A stretch of DNA of 64,000 nucleotides, from NCBI RefSeq assembly GCF_031143425.1, contig NC_090448.1:536814313-536878312 (forward strand), in the 5' to 3' direction. Origin of the DNA: Pleurodeles waltl. Taxonomy: Eukaryota; Chordata; Amphibia; Caudata; Salamandridae. This document shows, one piece after another, positions 30,566 to 39,813 of the stretch (its first letter is position 1; every line of letters begins with the position of its first letter). The position numbers and the translations under genes were made by a program. Below the pieces are notes generated by a model. That model worked only from the letters and a program-made list of their open reading frames with translations. It had not been told where the DNA came from and ran no database searches.

Positions 30566-32683
30566 ATGTCTCAGAGGAAGTCGGGTTTCAAGCCCTGTCG
30601 AGAGTGTGGGGGCAAGATGTCAGTTACAGATCCTCACTCCGACTGTCTATGGTGTTTGAGCTCCGACCACGACGTCTCGACTTGCGATTCATGTCAACAC
30701 ATGAATCCGAAGGCCCTCAAAGAGCGCGAGGCCAAGTTATTCATGGCAAAGTCAAAGAAGAAGGAGAAACATCATAAGAAGTCTTCTTCGCCAAGGTCTC
30801 ACCGGCGTCATCGAGACTCCCGGCGCCGTAGAGACTCACGACGTCACTCCAGCAAGGAGTCTCGTTCGAGGTCACCTTCGGCTCGGCGTCGGAGGACTTG
30901 GGAGGTCAGCCCCACGGTCACGCCGCATCCATCGACGGCGTTGCCCTCTCCGGCGTCACCGACTTCGCCTGGTCAGGCGTCAGTGATTGAGGTGGTGCAG
31001 CCTCTTGTGTTTTCTCCGGCGTCGCAGACGTCGAGGCCGGCGTCGGGGTCGCCCTCGATCCAGGCACCCCAGTATCCGGCTTTTCCCACTCCTGGAGCCG
31101 ATAGTACCGCGTTTCTTAATGCGATGTATACCATCTTTCAGCAGATGGCTCCAGGAGCTGCTCCGGCTGGTCCTTCGGGGCCCTTGGCCTTTTCGTTGGG
31201 TGATCCTGCGCCTCTTCGGCCGGCACCCTTTATGCCCTTTCTCCCTTTTGGGAATGTGGGCTCGGCGCCGGTGCCGGCGTCGGTGGCCGCTCCGGTGGCT
31301 TCGGATGTTTCGGCCCCGGAGGTTGCCCCTCCGTCGAAGTCAGGATTTTGCCCTGTGACTCCGGTTGGTCCATCGGCTCCAAGACCTCGTCCTCCGGCTC
31401 CTGCCTCGGCGCCGAAGCTGCCTGTGGCGCCGGACGCGGCGTCAGATGCTTCTGGAGATCGGCGCCGTTCTTCGACGTCGGCGGAGGCCATGTCGACTCC
31501 GCGTATCGAGGAGAGACTTCATTCGAGGAGGCGTGCTCTCCGTCTTTTAGAAGAGCAAGAGTACCAGCGAGTCCTAGAGGAGGGAGAGATTGAGGACTCT
31601 GACGGACTGCATGGTCTGGATACAGCCAGTGGGCTGGACACTTCCCCTGAGTGGGACCTTTCATCTCCAGGGGAATATACGGAGGAGGCTGCTTCCTTTC
31701 ATGCTGTGGTGAGGAAGGCAGCGAGCTTTTTGGACCTGCCTTTGCCGGTGGCAGAGGCAAAGCAGAATTTGCTGACAGAGGTATTGCATCCGGCCTCTGC
31801 TGCAGCTGAGCCTCTCTTGCCATTTAATGAGGCTTTGCTGGATCCGGTGTTGGAGGTGTGGAAGAAGCCGGTGTCTTCCTCGGCCGTTCATAGGGCTGTG
31901 GCCAGGAGGTATCGAGCTGCACCATCTGACCCTGGCTTTCTCTCTAGACACCCTACGCCGGAGAGCTTGGTGGTGCAAGCCTCCTGTTCCTCAAAGTCAG
32001 CGCCTGGTTCCTTCCCGACGGTGCCTGGAGACAGAGACTCCAAGAAACTGGATGCGCAGTCCAAGAAAATATTTTCGTCATGCAGTTTGGCGTTGAAGGC
32101 CACCAACGCCACGTGCATTCTGGGGAGGTACATCCATGCGCTGATGGATGATATTTCGTCTTCATTCACGGAGCTTCCCCAGGGTCTTTTGGATGTGGTC
32201 TCGGACGCCCAGGCTGCCGCGACCCAGATTATCCAGTCTGGGCTGGACACGACCGACTCGGTGGCCAGGGCGATGGGCACGGCTGTGGTGGCAAGAAGAC
32301 AGGCCTGGCTCCGAAACTCAGGGTTCTCTGCGGATGTGCAGTCGACCCTGCTGGACCTCCCGTTTGATGGGGACAGACTGTTTGGAGCCAAGGCAGATTC
32401 AGCCTTGGAACGATTTAAGGAGAGCAGAGCCACAGCCAAATCGTTAGGACTGCAAGCTCCTTCTTCCTCTGCCTCTTCTAGAATTTTCAGGAGGTTTCGG
32501 GGATTTGGGCGTGGCTCTTATTCCTCTTCCTTTCGGGGGAGGTTCCAGCAACCCGCCTCTTCCCTCCCCTATAGGTCATTTAGAGGGAGGGGGAGGGGTG
32601 GGGTCCGTACCAGAGGAGCCTCTCAACAGCACTCTGCCTCTTCCTCGTCCTCTGGAGGGGTGCAGCAGGGGAAGCAGCCTTAG
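30566..32683 (+). CDS. gag: Gag-like protein, DIRS element e
   Basis: 705 residues from the first ATG, with no amino-acid difference from element c noticed: three N-terminal CxxC pairs, a basic RS-rich stretch, and an RGG-rich tail. It ends with the same UAG, after which the frame stays open into YR. Confidence 0.85.
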   Translation: MSQRKSGFKPCRECGGKMSVTDPHSDCLWCLSSDHDVSTCDSCQHMNPKALKEREAKLFMAKSKKKEKHHKKSSSPRSHRRHRDSRRRRDSRRHSSKESRSRSPSARRRRTWEVSPTVTPHPSTALPSPASPTSPGQASVIEVVQPLVFSPASQTSRPASGSPSIQAPQYPAFPTPGADSTAFLNAMYTIFQQMAPGAAPAGPSGPLAFSLGDPAPLRPAPFMPFLPFGNVGSAPVPASVAAPVASDVSAPEVAPPSKSGFCPVTPVGPSAPRPRPPAPASAPKLPVAPDAASDASGDRRRSSTSAEAMSTPRIEERLHSRRRALRLLEEQEYQRVLEEGEIEDSDGLHGLDTASGLDTSPEWDLSSPGEYTEEAASFHAVVRKAASFLDLPLPVAEAKQNLLTEVLHPASAAAEPLLPFNEALLDPVLEVWKKPVSSSAVHRAVARRYRAAPSDPGFLSRHPTPESLVVQASCSSKSAPGSFPTVPGDRDSKKLDAQSKKIFSSCSLALKATNATCILGRYIHALMDDISSSFTELPQGLLDVVSDAQAAATQIIQSGLDTTDSVARAMGTAVVARRQAWLRNSGFSADVQSTLLDLPFDGDRLFGAKADSALERFKESRATAKSLGLQAPSSSASSRIFRRFRGFGRGSYSSSFRGRFQQPASSLPYRSFRGRGRGGVRTRGASQQHSASSSSSGGVQQGKQP

Positions 32684-34592
32684 GCTTCCACCGTTTCCCA
32701 CTCACTCCTCTCCTGTAGGGGGAAGATTACAGCGTTTTCTCCACAAGTGGAAGTCTATCACAACGGACACTTGGGTTCTCGGCATTGTGGGAAAAGGCTA
32801 CGCCCTTCCCTTTCGGGAGTTCCCGCCCCTCATCCCGCCCCGCCCATCTTATTGTTCAGAAGAACACCTCCTGTTGCTAGAACAGGAGGTTCAAGTCCTC
32901 CTTTCAAAGGGCGTGGTAGAGTTGGTCCCAGAGCAGGAAAAGGGTCGAGGTTGTTACTCAAGATACTTCCTGATTCCCAAAAAGGATGGTCAGTTGAGAC
33001 CAATCCTGGATCTGAGGATCTTGAATTGGTTCCTCAAACAGGAAAAGTTCAAGATGCTGACCCTAGCACAGGTGCTTTTGGCGTTGAACAAGGAAGATTG
33101 GATGGTGTCTGTCGACTTGCAGGATGCTTACTTTCATATCCCGATACTCAAGTCGCACAGGAAGTATCTCCGGTTTGTGGTAGGGTCGCAGCACTATCAG
33201 TTTGCGGTCCTCCCGTTTGGTCTTACTTCAGCACCTCGAGTCTTCACAAAGGTGATGTCAGTGGTTGCGGCGGAGCTCAGAAGGAAGGGGATAGCAGTAT
33301 TCCCTTACTTGGACGACTGGTTGATCAAAGCCAAGTCCCCGGAGCTTGTGTCGCATCATCTGCAGTCAACAACCCAGTTGTTGTTCGACCTGGGCTTTTC
33401 GGTGAACGTGCCCAAATCTCACCTGGAGCCCTCTCAGCGCCTCCTGTTCATAGGGGCAGTACTGGATACAACATTGAGTCGAGCCTTTCCTCCGCCTCAG
33501 CGGATTCAAGATATTCAGGAATTGGTTCCAATGTTTCGAAATGGAGCGGTAGTTCCAGTCCTCAAGGTCCTTCGTCTGCTCGGTCTGTTCGCCTCCTGCA
33601 TTCTGTTGGTCACGCATGCTCGCTGGCACATGAGGGCTCTTCAGTGGTGCCTCCGAAGGCAGTGGTCTCAACACAAGGGAGATTTAGAAGGTACTGTCAA
33701 GATCTCCAGAGATGCTGCTGTGGAATTGAAGTGGTGGATTGCGGGCAACAATCTTTCACAGGGGAAGCCGTTCGCGCAGTCGCCACCAGTGGCCACGGTA
33801 ATAACGGATGCCTCCACCCTAGGATGGGGAGCTCATCTGGGGGATCTGGAGATCAAAGGGCTTTGGTCTCCAGAGGAACAGGTGTTTCATATCAATCTGT
33901 TGGAGTTACGGGCTGTACGTTTGGCTCTCAAGGCCTTCCTCCCATCCCTTCGTGGTCAGTCGGTACAGGTCCTGACGGACAATACTACCACGATGTGGTA
34001 CATAAACAAACAGGGAGGAGTAGGGTCGTACCTTCTCTGCAGAGAAGCTCTTCGGCTATGGTCCTGGGCAAAGGACCATCAGATTTGCTTGGTGGCAAAT
34101 CATCTGGCCGGGGTCTTGAATGTACGTGCGGACAGTCTCAGTCGCCAATTCTCGGCAGACCACGAGTGGCGTCTCCATCCAGATCAAGTCTGTTTAATCT
34201 TCCAGATGTGGGGGTTTCCTCGGATAGATCTGTTTGCCACTCGGGAGAACGCGCATTGCCCGTTATTCTGCAGCCTCCAGTATCCGATGCAGGGAGCGTT
34301 GGGGGACGCGTTTCAGATAACCTGGTGCGACCAGTTGCTTTACGCGTTTCCCCCCATACCCTTGATTCCTCGAGTGTTGAGGAAAATTCGCCAAGACCGG
34401 GCCCAAGTCATCTTAATAGCTCCGGATTGGCCAAGGAGGGTATGGTACTCCGACCTTCTCCAACTCTCACTGTGCCCTCCGCTCCGTCTCCCTCTCAGGG
34501 CAGACCTCCTCTCGCAGTCGCAGGGGCAGGTTTTACACCCCAACCTCCAGAGTCTGCACCTACATGCTTGGAGATTGAACGGGGCAACCTGA
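32505..34592 (+). CDS. Reverse transcriptase/RNase H, element e
   Basis: 695 codons, intact, with the Val marker in LSKGVVEL shared only with element c. It keeps the YLDD and RNase H acidic residues. It overlaps gag by 179 nt in the +1 frame and has no ATG start. Confidence 0.9.
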   Translation: MGVALIPLPFGGGSSNPPLPSPIGHLEGGGGVGSVPEEPLNSTLPLPRPLEGCSRGSSLRLPPFPTHSSPVGGRLQRFLHKWKSITTDTWVLGIVGKGYALPFREFPPLIPPRPSYCSEEHLLLLEQEVQVLLSKGVVELVPEQEKGRGCYSRYFLIPKKDGQLRPILDLRILNWFLKQEKFKMLTLAQVLLALNKEDWMVSVDLQDAYFHIPILKSHRKYLRFVVGSQHYQFAVLPFGLTSAPRVFTKVMSVVAAELRRKGIAVFPYLDDWLIKAKSPELVSHHLQSTTQLLFDLGFSVNVPKSHLEPSQRLLFIGAVLDTTLSRAFPPPQRIQDIQELVPMFRNGAVVPVLKVLRLLGLFASCILLVTHARWHMRALQWCLRRQWSQHKGDLEGTVKISRDAAVELKWWIAGNNLSQGKPFAQSPPVATVITDASTLGWGAHLGDLEIKGLWSPEEQVFHINLLELRAVRLALKAFLPSLRGQSVQVLTDNTTTMWYINKQGGVGSYLLCREALRLWSWAKDHQICLVANHLAGVLNVRADSLSRQFSADHEWRLHPDQVCLIFQMWGFPRIDLFATRENAHCPLFCSLQYPMQGALGDAFQITWCDQLLYAFPPIPLIPRVLRKIRQDRAQVILIAPDWPRRVWYSDLLQLSLCPPLRLPLRADLLSQSQGQVLHPNLQSLHLHAWRLNGAT

Positions 34593-35620
34593 GTTCCTTC
34601 TCTCTCCCGCCTGATGTAGGGGATGTTATCTTAGCGGTCAGGCGACACTCCACTAAATCTATCTACGCTAATAGGTGGTCTAAATTTGTTATGTGGTGTG
34701 GAGAGAGACAGATTGATCCCTTACATGCTCATCTGTCACATGTTTTGTCTTTTGCACTGTCTCTAGCGCAGAAAGGTTGTGCAGTAGCTACCATTAAGGG
34801 TTATTTGTCGGCCTTGTCAGCCTTCATTTGTCTTCCAGACCAACCATCGTTATTTAAATCCCCTATTGTTCTCAGATTCTTGAAAGGTCTTCTGAATCAA
34901 TATCCTCCAAAACCATTCGTTATGCCTCAATGGGATTTGTCCTTGGTCCTGACTTTCCTTATGGGGTCCCCTTTTGAGCCTATGCATTCTTGCCCCTTAA
35001 GGTATTTGGTTATTAAAACAGTATTCCTGGTAGCTATAACATCTGCAAGGAGAGTGAGTGAGTTGCAGGCCTTATCGGTTAAACCCCCTTATATAACGTT
35101 TTATGGGGATAAGGTGGTGTTGAGGACCAAGGCTGCTTTCCTTCCGAAGGTTGTTTCACCCTTCCATTTGGCTCAGACAATCACTTTGTCCACGTTTTAT
35201 CCTCCGCCTCATCCTTCAAAGGAGGAAGAAAGACTACATCGCCTGGACCCAAAAAGGGCGTTGAGCTTCTATATCGACAGAATGAAGGATATCAGGCTGG
35301 AGGATCAGCTGTTTGTCGGATACGTGGGCAAGAGGAGAGGAAAGGCAGTCCACAAGAGAACACTCTCCAGGTGGGTTGTTCTTTGCATTAAAATCTGTTA
35401 CTCTTTGGCAAAGAAGGATCCGCCTGAGGGCATTAGAGCTCACTCCACCAGAGCTAAGTCGGCCTCTTCGGCCTTGGCCAGGGGTGTTCCTGTGGTTGAC
35501 ATCTGCAAGGCCGCAACTTGGTCGTCCCTTCACACTTTTGTGAAACATTACTGTTTGGACTCTGAGGTCAGAAGGGACGGTCATTTTGCACGGTCAGTGC
35601 TGCAGGATTTCTTGGTTTGA
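32747..35620 (+). CDS. Tyrosine recombinase, DIRS element e
   Basis: The 957-codon frame with a complete R...HxxR...Y active site. Two changes not seen in other copies (Val to Gly and Ala to Val) fall just before the domain core, near KSIYANRW. Whether they matter for activity cannot be judged here. Confidence 0.87.
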   Translation: MEVYHNGHLGSRHCGKRLRPSLSGVPAPHPAPPILLFRRTPPVARTGGSSPPFKGRGRVGPRAGKGSRLLLKILPDSQKGWSVETNPGSEDLELVPQTGKVQDADPSTGAFGVEQGRLDGVCRLAGCLLSYPDTQVAQEVSPVCGRVAALSVCGPPVWSYFSTSSLHKGDVSGCGGAQKEGDSSIPLLGRLVDQSQVPGACVASSAVNNPVVVRPGLFGERAQISPGALSAPPVHRGSTGYNIESSLSSASADSRYSGIGSNVSKWSGSSSPQGPSSARSVRLLHSVGHACSLAHEGSSVVPPKAVVSTQGRFRRYCQDLQRCCCGIEVVDCGQQSFTGEAVRAVATSGHGNNGCLHPRMGSSSGGSGDQRALVSRGTGVSYQSVGVTGCTFGSQGLPPIPSWSVGTGPDGQYYHDVVHKQTGRSRVVPSLQRSSSAMVLGKGPSDLLGGKSSGRGLECTCGQSQSPILGRPRVASPSRSSLFNLPDVGVSSDRSVCHSGERALPVILQPPVSDAGSVGGRVSDNLVRPVALRVSPHTLDSSSVEENSPRPGPSHLNSSGLAKEGMVLRPSPTLTVPSAPSPSQGRPPLAVAGAGFTPQPPESAPTCLEIERGNLSSFSLPPDVGDVILAVRRHSTKSIYANRWSKFVMWCGERQIDPLHAHLSHVLSFALSLAQKGCAVATIKGYLSALSAFICLPDQPSLFKSPIVLRFLKGLLNQYPPKPFVMPQWDLSLVLTFLMGSPFEPMHSCPLRYLVIKTVFLVAITSARRVSELQALSVKPPYITFYGDKVVLRTKAAFLPKVVSPFHLAQTITLSTFYPPPHPSKEEERLHRLDPKRALSFYIDRMKDIRLEDQLFVGYVGKRRGKAVHKRTLSRWVVLCIKICYSLAKKDPPEGIRAHSTRAKSASSALARGVPVVDICKAATWSSLHTFVKHYCLDSEVRRDGHFARSVLQDFLV

Positions 35621-35664
35621 CCATTTAGGCACCCACCGCCGGGCGTGGTACTGCTTTGGGACTC

Positions 35665-35775
35665 TATTCATTAGGTGAGGAATCCACAGGTAGTTGTATC
35701 CATCAGAAGAACGAGTTACTTACCTTCGGTAACGACTTTTCTGGTGGATACATTAGCTACCTGTGGATTCCTCAC
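35665..35775 (+). repeat. Internal complementary region of element e
   Basis: Same 111 bp arrangement as in c, with the junction at 35708/35709. Confidence 0.9.
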
Positions 35776-36111
35776 GGTCCCACCCGCCTCCCCGTTGCCT
35801 TTTTGGTCTCTCCAAGCAATCCTTGAGTGTGCTCCTTTTGGTCTTCAAAGTTGCAATACATTTTGCATGTATGATATTTGTATATATGTGTATATTTATA
35901 TATAAATCTATATATATATTGGGTATATACATGATTCGTATGTATAAATATATTTATTTGTTTAAAAAAAAAAAAAAAAAAAAAGGTTATATTAAATCTA
36001 CAGCTATTTTATTGCAATGTTGTGTGATTTACAATATTAAGAGATGTTGCTTTGCTCTTTCATTGCATTGGGTTATTATTATTATTCTCATGCACGTAAA
36101 AAATGTTGGTA

Positions 36112-36323
36112 CTGTCATCGGCACGTCGGCGAGGACTTCTTATTGCCTGTATGACGTCAGACGGCGTCGCGTGGGCTAGAGTGACGTCCTCGTCGACGTG
36201 CAGAGACTAGTAAGAAGATTTCCGTCAAATGCTGGCGCCATGGGAGTATTCATTAGGTGAGGAATCCACAGGTAGCTAATGTATCCACCAGAAAAGTCGT
36301 TACCGAAGGTAAGTAACTCGTTC
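36112..36323 (+). repeat. Right terminal repeat of element e
   Basis: Same 212 bp sequence as 25065-25276, including the terminal GAAG/GTAAGT. Confidence 0.9.
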
Positions 36324-36745
36324 ATCACTGACGCCTGACCAGGCGAAGTCGGTGACGCCGGAGAGGGCAACGCCGTCGATGGATGCGGCGTGACCGTGGG
36401 GCTGACCTCCCAAGTCCTCCGACGCCGAGCCGAAGGTGACCTCGAACGAGACTCCTTGCTGGAGTGACGTCGTGAGTCTCTACGGCGCCGGGAGTCTCGA
36501 TGACGCCGGTGAGACCTTGGCGAAGAAGACTTCTTATGATGTTTCTCCTTCTTCTTTGACTTTGCCATGAATAACTTGGCCTCGCGCTCTTTGAGGGCCT
36601 TCGGATTCATGTGTTGACATGAATCGCAAGTCGAGACGTCGTGGTCGGAGCTCAAACACCATAGACAGTCGGAGTGAGGATCTGTAACTGACATCTTGCC
36701 CCCACACTCTCGACAGGGCTTGAAACCCGACTTCCTCTGAGACAT
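36324..36745 (-). CDS. Gag 5' part of element d (split by element e)
   Basis: Copy of 25277-25698: the first 140 residues or so of Gag, cut by element e at the same base as in element b. Confidence 0.85.
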
Positions 36746-36848
36746 TGTTACCGCAGAGAAGACTACGCAGCAGACAATACACTGTAACCACGAAGGTAAC
36801 AGTAACTCCCTCGAAGATAACCGTTTCGAATGCACGGAAAAAAGGGAA

Positions 36849-37027
36849 CTGTCATCGGCACGTCGGCGAGGACTTCTTATTGCCTGTATGACGTCAGACG
36901 GCGTCGCGTGGGCTAGAGTGACGTCCTCGTCGACGTGCAGAGACTAGTAAGAAGATTTCCGTCAAATGCTGGCGCCATGGGAGTATTCATTAGGTGAGGA
37001 ATCCACAGGTAGTTGTATCCATCAGAA
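36849..37027 (-). repeat. Left terminal repeat of element d
   Basis: Same sequence as 25802-25980. It is followed by ATCCTTC of element a. Confidence 0.9.
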
Positions 37028-39571
37028 ATCCTTCATTCTGTCGATATAGAAGCTCAACGCCCTTTTTGGGTCCAGGCGATGTAGTCTTTCTTCCTCCTTT
37101 GAAGGATGAGGCGGAGGATAAAACGTGGACAAAGTGATTGTCTGAGCCAAATGGAAGGGTGAAACAACCTTCGGAAGGAAAGCAGCCTTGGTCCTCAACA
37201 CCACCTTATCCCCATAAAACGTTATATAAGGGGGTTTAACCGATAAGGCCTGCAACTCACTCACTCTCCTTGCAGATGTTATAGCTACCAGGAATACTGT
37301 TTTAATAACCAAATACCTTAAGGGGCAAGAATGCATAGGCTCAAAAGGGGACCCCATAAGGAAAGTCAGGACCAAGGACAAATCCCATTGAGGCATAACG
37401 AATGGTTTTGGAGGATATTGATTCAGAAGACCTTTCAAGAATCTGAGAACAATAGGGGATTTAAATAACGATGGTTGGTCTGGAAGACAAATGAAGGCTG
37501 ACAAGGCCGACAAATAACCCTTAATGGTAGCTACTGCACAACCTTTCTGCGCTAGAGACAGTGCAAAAGACAAAACATGTGACAGATGAGCATGTAAGGG
37601 ATCAATCTGTCTCTCTCCACACCACATAACAAATTTAGACCACCTATTAGCGTAGATAGATTTAGTGGAGTGTCGCCTGGCCGCTAAGATAACATCCACT
37701 ACATCAGGCGGGAGAGAGAAGGAACTCAGGTTGCCCCGTTCAATCTCCAAGCATGTAGGTGCAGACTCTGGAGGTTGGGGTGTAAAACCTGCCCCTGCGA
37801 CTGCGAGAGGAGGTCTGCCCTGAGAGGGAGACGGAGCGGAGGGCACAGTGAGAGTTGGAGAAGGTCGGAGTACCATACCCTCCTTGGCCAATCCGGAGCT
37901 ATTAAGATGACTTGGGCCCGGTCTTGGCGAATTTTCCTCAACACTCGAGGAATCAAGGGTATGGGGGGAAACGCGTAAAGCAACTGGTCGCACCAGGTTA
38001 TCTGAAACGCGTCCCCCAACGCTCCCTGCATCGGATACTGGAGGCTGCAGAATAACGGGCAATGCGCGTTCTCCCGAGTGGCAAACAGATCTATCCGAGG
38101 AAACCCCCACATCTGGAAGATTAAACAGACTTGATCTGGATGGAGACGCCACTCGTGGTCTGCCGAGAATTGGCGACTGAGACTGTCCGCACGTACATTC
38201 AAGACCCCGGCCAGATGATTTGCCACCAAGCAAATCTGATGGTCCTTTGCCCAGGACCATAGCCGAAGAGCTTCTCTGCAGAGAAGGTACGACCCTACTC
38301 CTCCCTGTTTGTTTATGTACCACATCGTGGTAGTATTGTCCGTCAGGACCTGTACCGACTGACCACGAAGGGATGGGAGGAAGGCCTTGAGAGCCAAACG
38401 TACAGCCCGTAACTCCAACAGATTGATATGAAACACCTGTTCCTCTGGAGACCAAAGCCCTTTGATCTCCAGATCCCCCAGATGAGCTCCCCATCCTAGG
38501 GTGGAGGCATCCGTTATTACCGTGGCCACTGGTGGCGACTGCGCGAACGGCTTCCCCTGTGAAAGATTGTTGCCCGCAATCCACCACTTCAATTCCACAG
38601 CAGCATCTCTGGAGATCTTGACAGTACCTTCTAAATCTCCCTTGTGTTGAGACCACTGCCTTCGGAGGCACCACTGAAGAGCCCTCATGTGCCAGCGAGC
38701 ATGCGTGACCAACAGAATGCAGGAGGCGAACAGACCGAGCAGACGAAGGACCTTGAGGACTGGAACTACCGCTCCATTTCGAAACATTGGAACCAATTCC
38801 TGAATATCTTGAATCCGCTGAGGCGGAGGAAAGGCTCGACTCAATGTTGTATCCAGTACTGCCCCTATGAACAGGAGGCGCTGAGAGGGCTCCAGGTGAG
38901 ATTTGGGCACGTTCACCGAAAAGCCCAGGTCGAACAACAACTGGGTTGTTGACTGCAGATGATGCGACACAAGCTCCGGGGACTTGGCTTTGATCAACCA
39001 GTCGTCCAAGTAAGGGAATACTGCTATCCCCTTCCTTCTGAGCTCCGCCGCAACCACTGACATCACCTTTGTGAAGACTCGAGGTGCTGAAGTAAGACCA
39101 AACGGGAGGACCGCAAACTGATAGTGCTGCGACCCTACCACAAACCGGAGATACTTCCTGTGCGACTTGAGTATCGGGATATGAAAGTAAGCATCCTGCA
39201 AGTCGACAGACACCATCCAATCTTCCTTGTTCAACGCCAAAAGCACCTGTGCTAGGGTCAGCATCTTGAACTTTTCCTGTTTGAGGAACCAATTCAAGAT
39301 CCTCAGATCCAGGATTGGTCTCAACTGACCATCCTTTTTGGGAATCAGGAAGTATCTGGAGTAACAACCTCGACCCTTTTCCTGCTCTGGGACCAACTCT
39401 ACCGCGCCCTTTGAAAGGAGGACTTGAACCTCCTGTTCTAGCAACAGGAGGTGTTCTTCTGAACAATAAGATGGGCGGGGCGGGATGAGGGGCGGGAACT
39501 CCCGAAAGGGAAGGGCGTAGCCTTTTCCCACAATGCCGAGAACCCAAGTGTCCGTTGTGATAGACTTCCAC
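37028..39571 (-). pseudogene. YR main part of element a (C-terminus displaced)
   Basis: Same cut as in element d: the frame stops just after MKD. Its natural C-terminus is at 13571-13900. Both halves are intact but 23 kb apart. Confidence 0.85.
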
Positions 39572-39813
39572 TTGTGGAGAAAACGCTGTAATCTTCCCCC
39601 TACAGGAGAGGAGTGAGTGGGAAACGGTGGAAGCCTAAGGCTGCTTCCCCTGCTGCACCCCTCCAGAGGACGAGGAAGAGGCAGAGTGCTGTTGAGAGGC
39701 TCCTCTGGTACGGACCCCACCCCTCCCCCTCCCTCTAAATGACCTATAGGGGAGGGAAGAGGCGGGTTGCTGGAACCTCCCCCGAAAGGAAGAGGAATAA
39801 GAGCCACGCCCAA
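37726..39813 (-). CDS. Reverse transcriptase/RNase H, element a
   Basis: An intact 695-codon frame, with the Ala marker as in b and d. The RT YLDD box and RNase H residues are kept. Confidence 0.88.
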   Translation of the reverse strand: MGVALIPLPFGGGSSNPPLPSPIGHLEGGGGVGSVPEEPLNSTLPLPRPLEGCSRGSSLRLPPFPTHSSPVGGRLQRFLHKWKSITTDTWVLGIVGKGYALPFREFPPLIPPRPSYCSEEHLLLLEQEVQVLLSKGAVELVPEQEKGRGCYSRYFLIPKKDGQLRPILDLRILNWFLKQEKFKMLTLAQVLLALNKEDWMVSVDLQDAYFHIPILKSHRKYLRFVVGSQHYQFAVLPFGLTSAPRVFTKVMSVVAAELRRKGIAVFPYLDDWLIKAKSPELVSHHLQSTTQLLFDLGFSVNVPKSHLEPSQRLLFIGAVLDTTLSRAFPPPQRIQDIQELVPMFRNGAVVPVLKVLRLLGLFASCILLVTHARWHMRALQWCLRRQWSQHKGDLEGTVKISRDAAVELKWWIAGNNLSQGKPFAQSPPVATVITDASTLGWGAHLGDLEIKGLWSPEEQVFHINLLELRAVRLALKAFLPSLRGQSVQVLTDNTTTMWYINKQGGVGSYLLCREALRLWSWAKDHQICLVANHLAGVLNVRADSLSRQFSADHEWRLHPDQVCLIFQMWGFPRIDLFATRENAHCPLFCSLQYPMQGALGDAFQITWCDQLLYAFPPIPLIPRVLRKIRQDRAQVILIAPDWPRRVWYSDLLQLSLCPPLRLPLRADLLSQSQGQVLHPNLQSLHLHAWRLNGAT

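Larger units (their letters stand above)
30284..36323 (+). mobile_element. DIRS element e, complete and uninterrupted (plus)
   Basis: 6040 bp, the duplicate of element c. All frames, terminal repeats and the ICR are intact. It differs from c by DVGDVILAVRR (DVVDVILAARR in c) and SASSALARG (SASSTLARG in c) within YR. At the first two sites c agrees with the other copies; at the third e does. Confidence 0.92.
25981..37027. repeat. 11047 bp tandem duplication of 14934-25980
   Basis: Every feature from 14934 to 25980 recurs 11047 bp further on, in the same order and strand. The junction (CAGAA/ATCC at 25980/25981) equals the normal junction between the left end of b and the remainder of a. A third, shorter copy without the c insert follows at 37028-42034. 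Visible differences between the two long copies are few: three coding changes in the plus-strand YR. Confidence 0.92.
25981..37027 (-). mobile_element. DIRS element d (minus, lacks 1033 bp at 3' end), split by e
   Basis: Pieces 25981-30283 and 36324-37027 give 5007 bp. It lacks the right terminal repeat, AT-rich segment, ICR and the YR C-terminus, which is what the tandem duplication of b would leave. It is therefore a duplication product, not a separate insertion. Confidence 0.85.
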
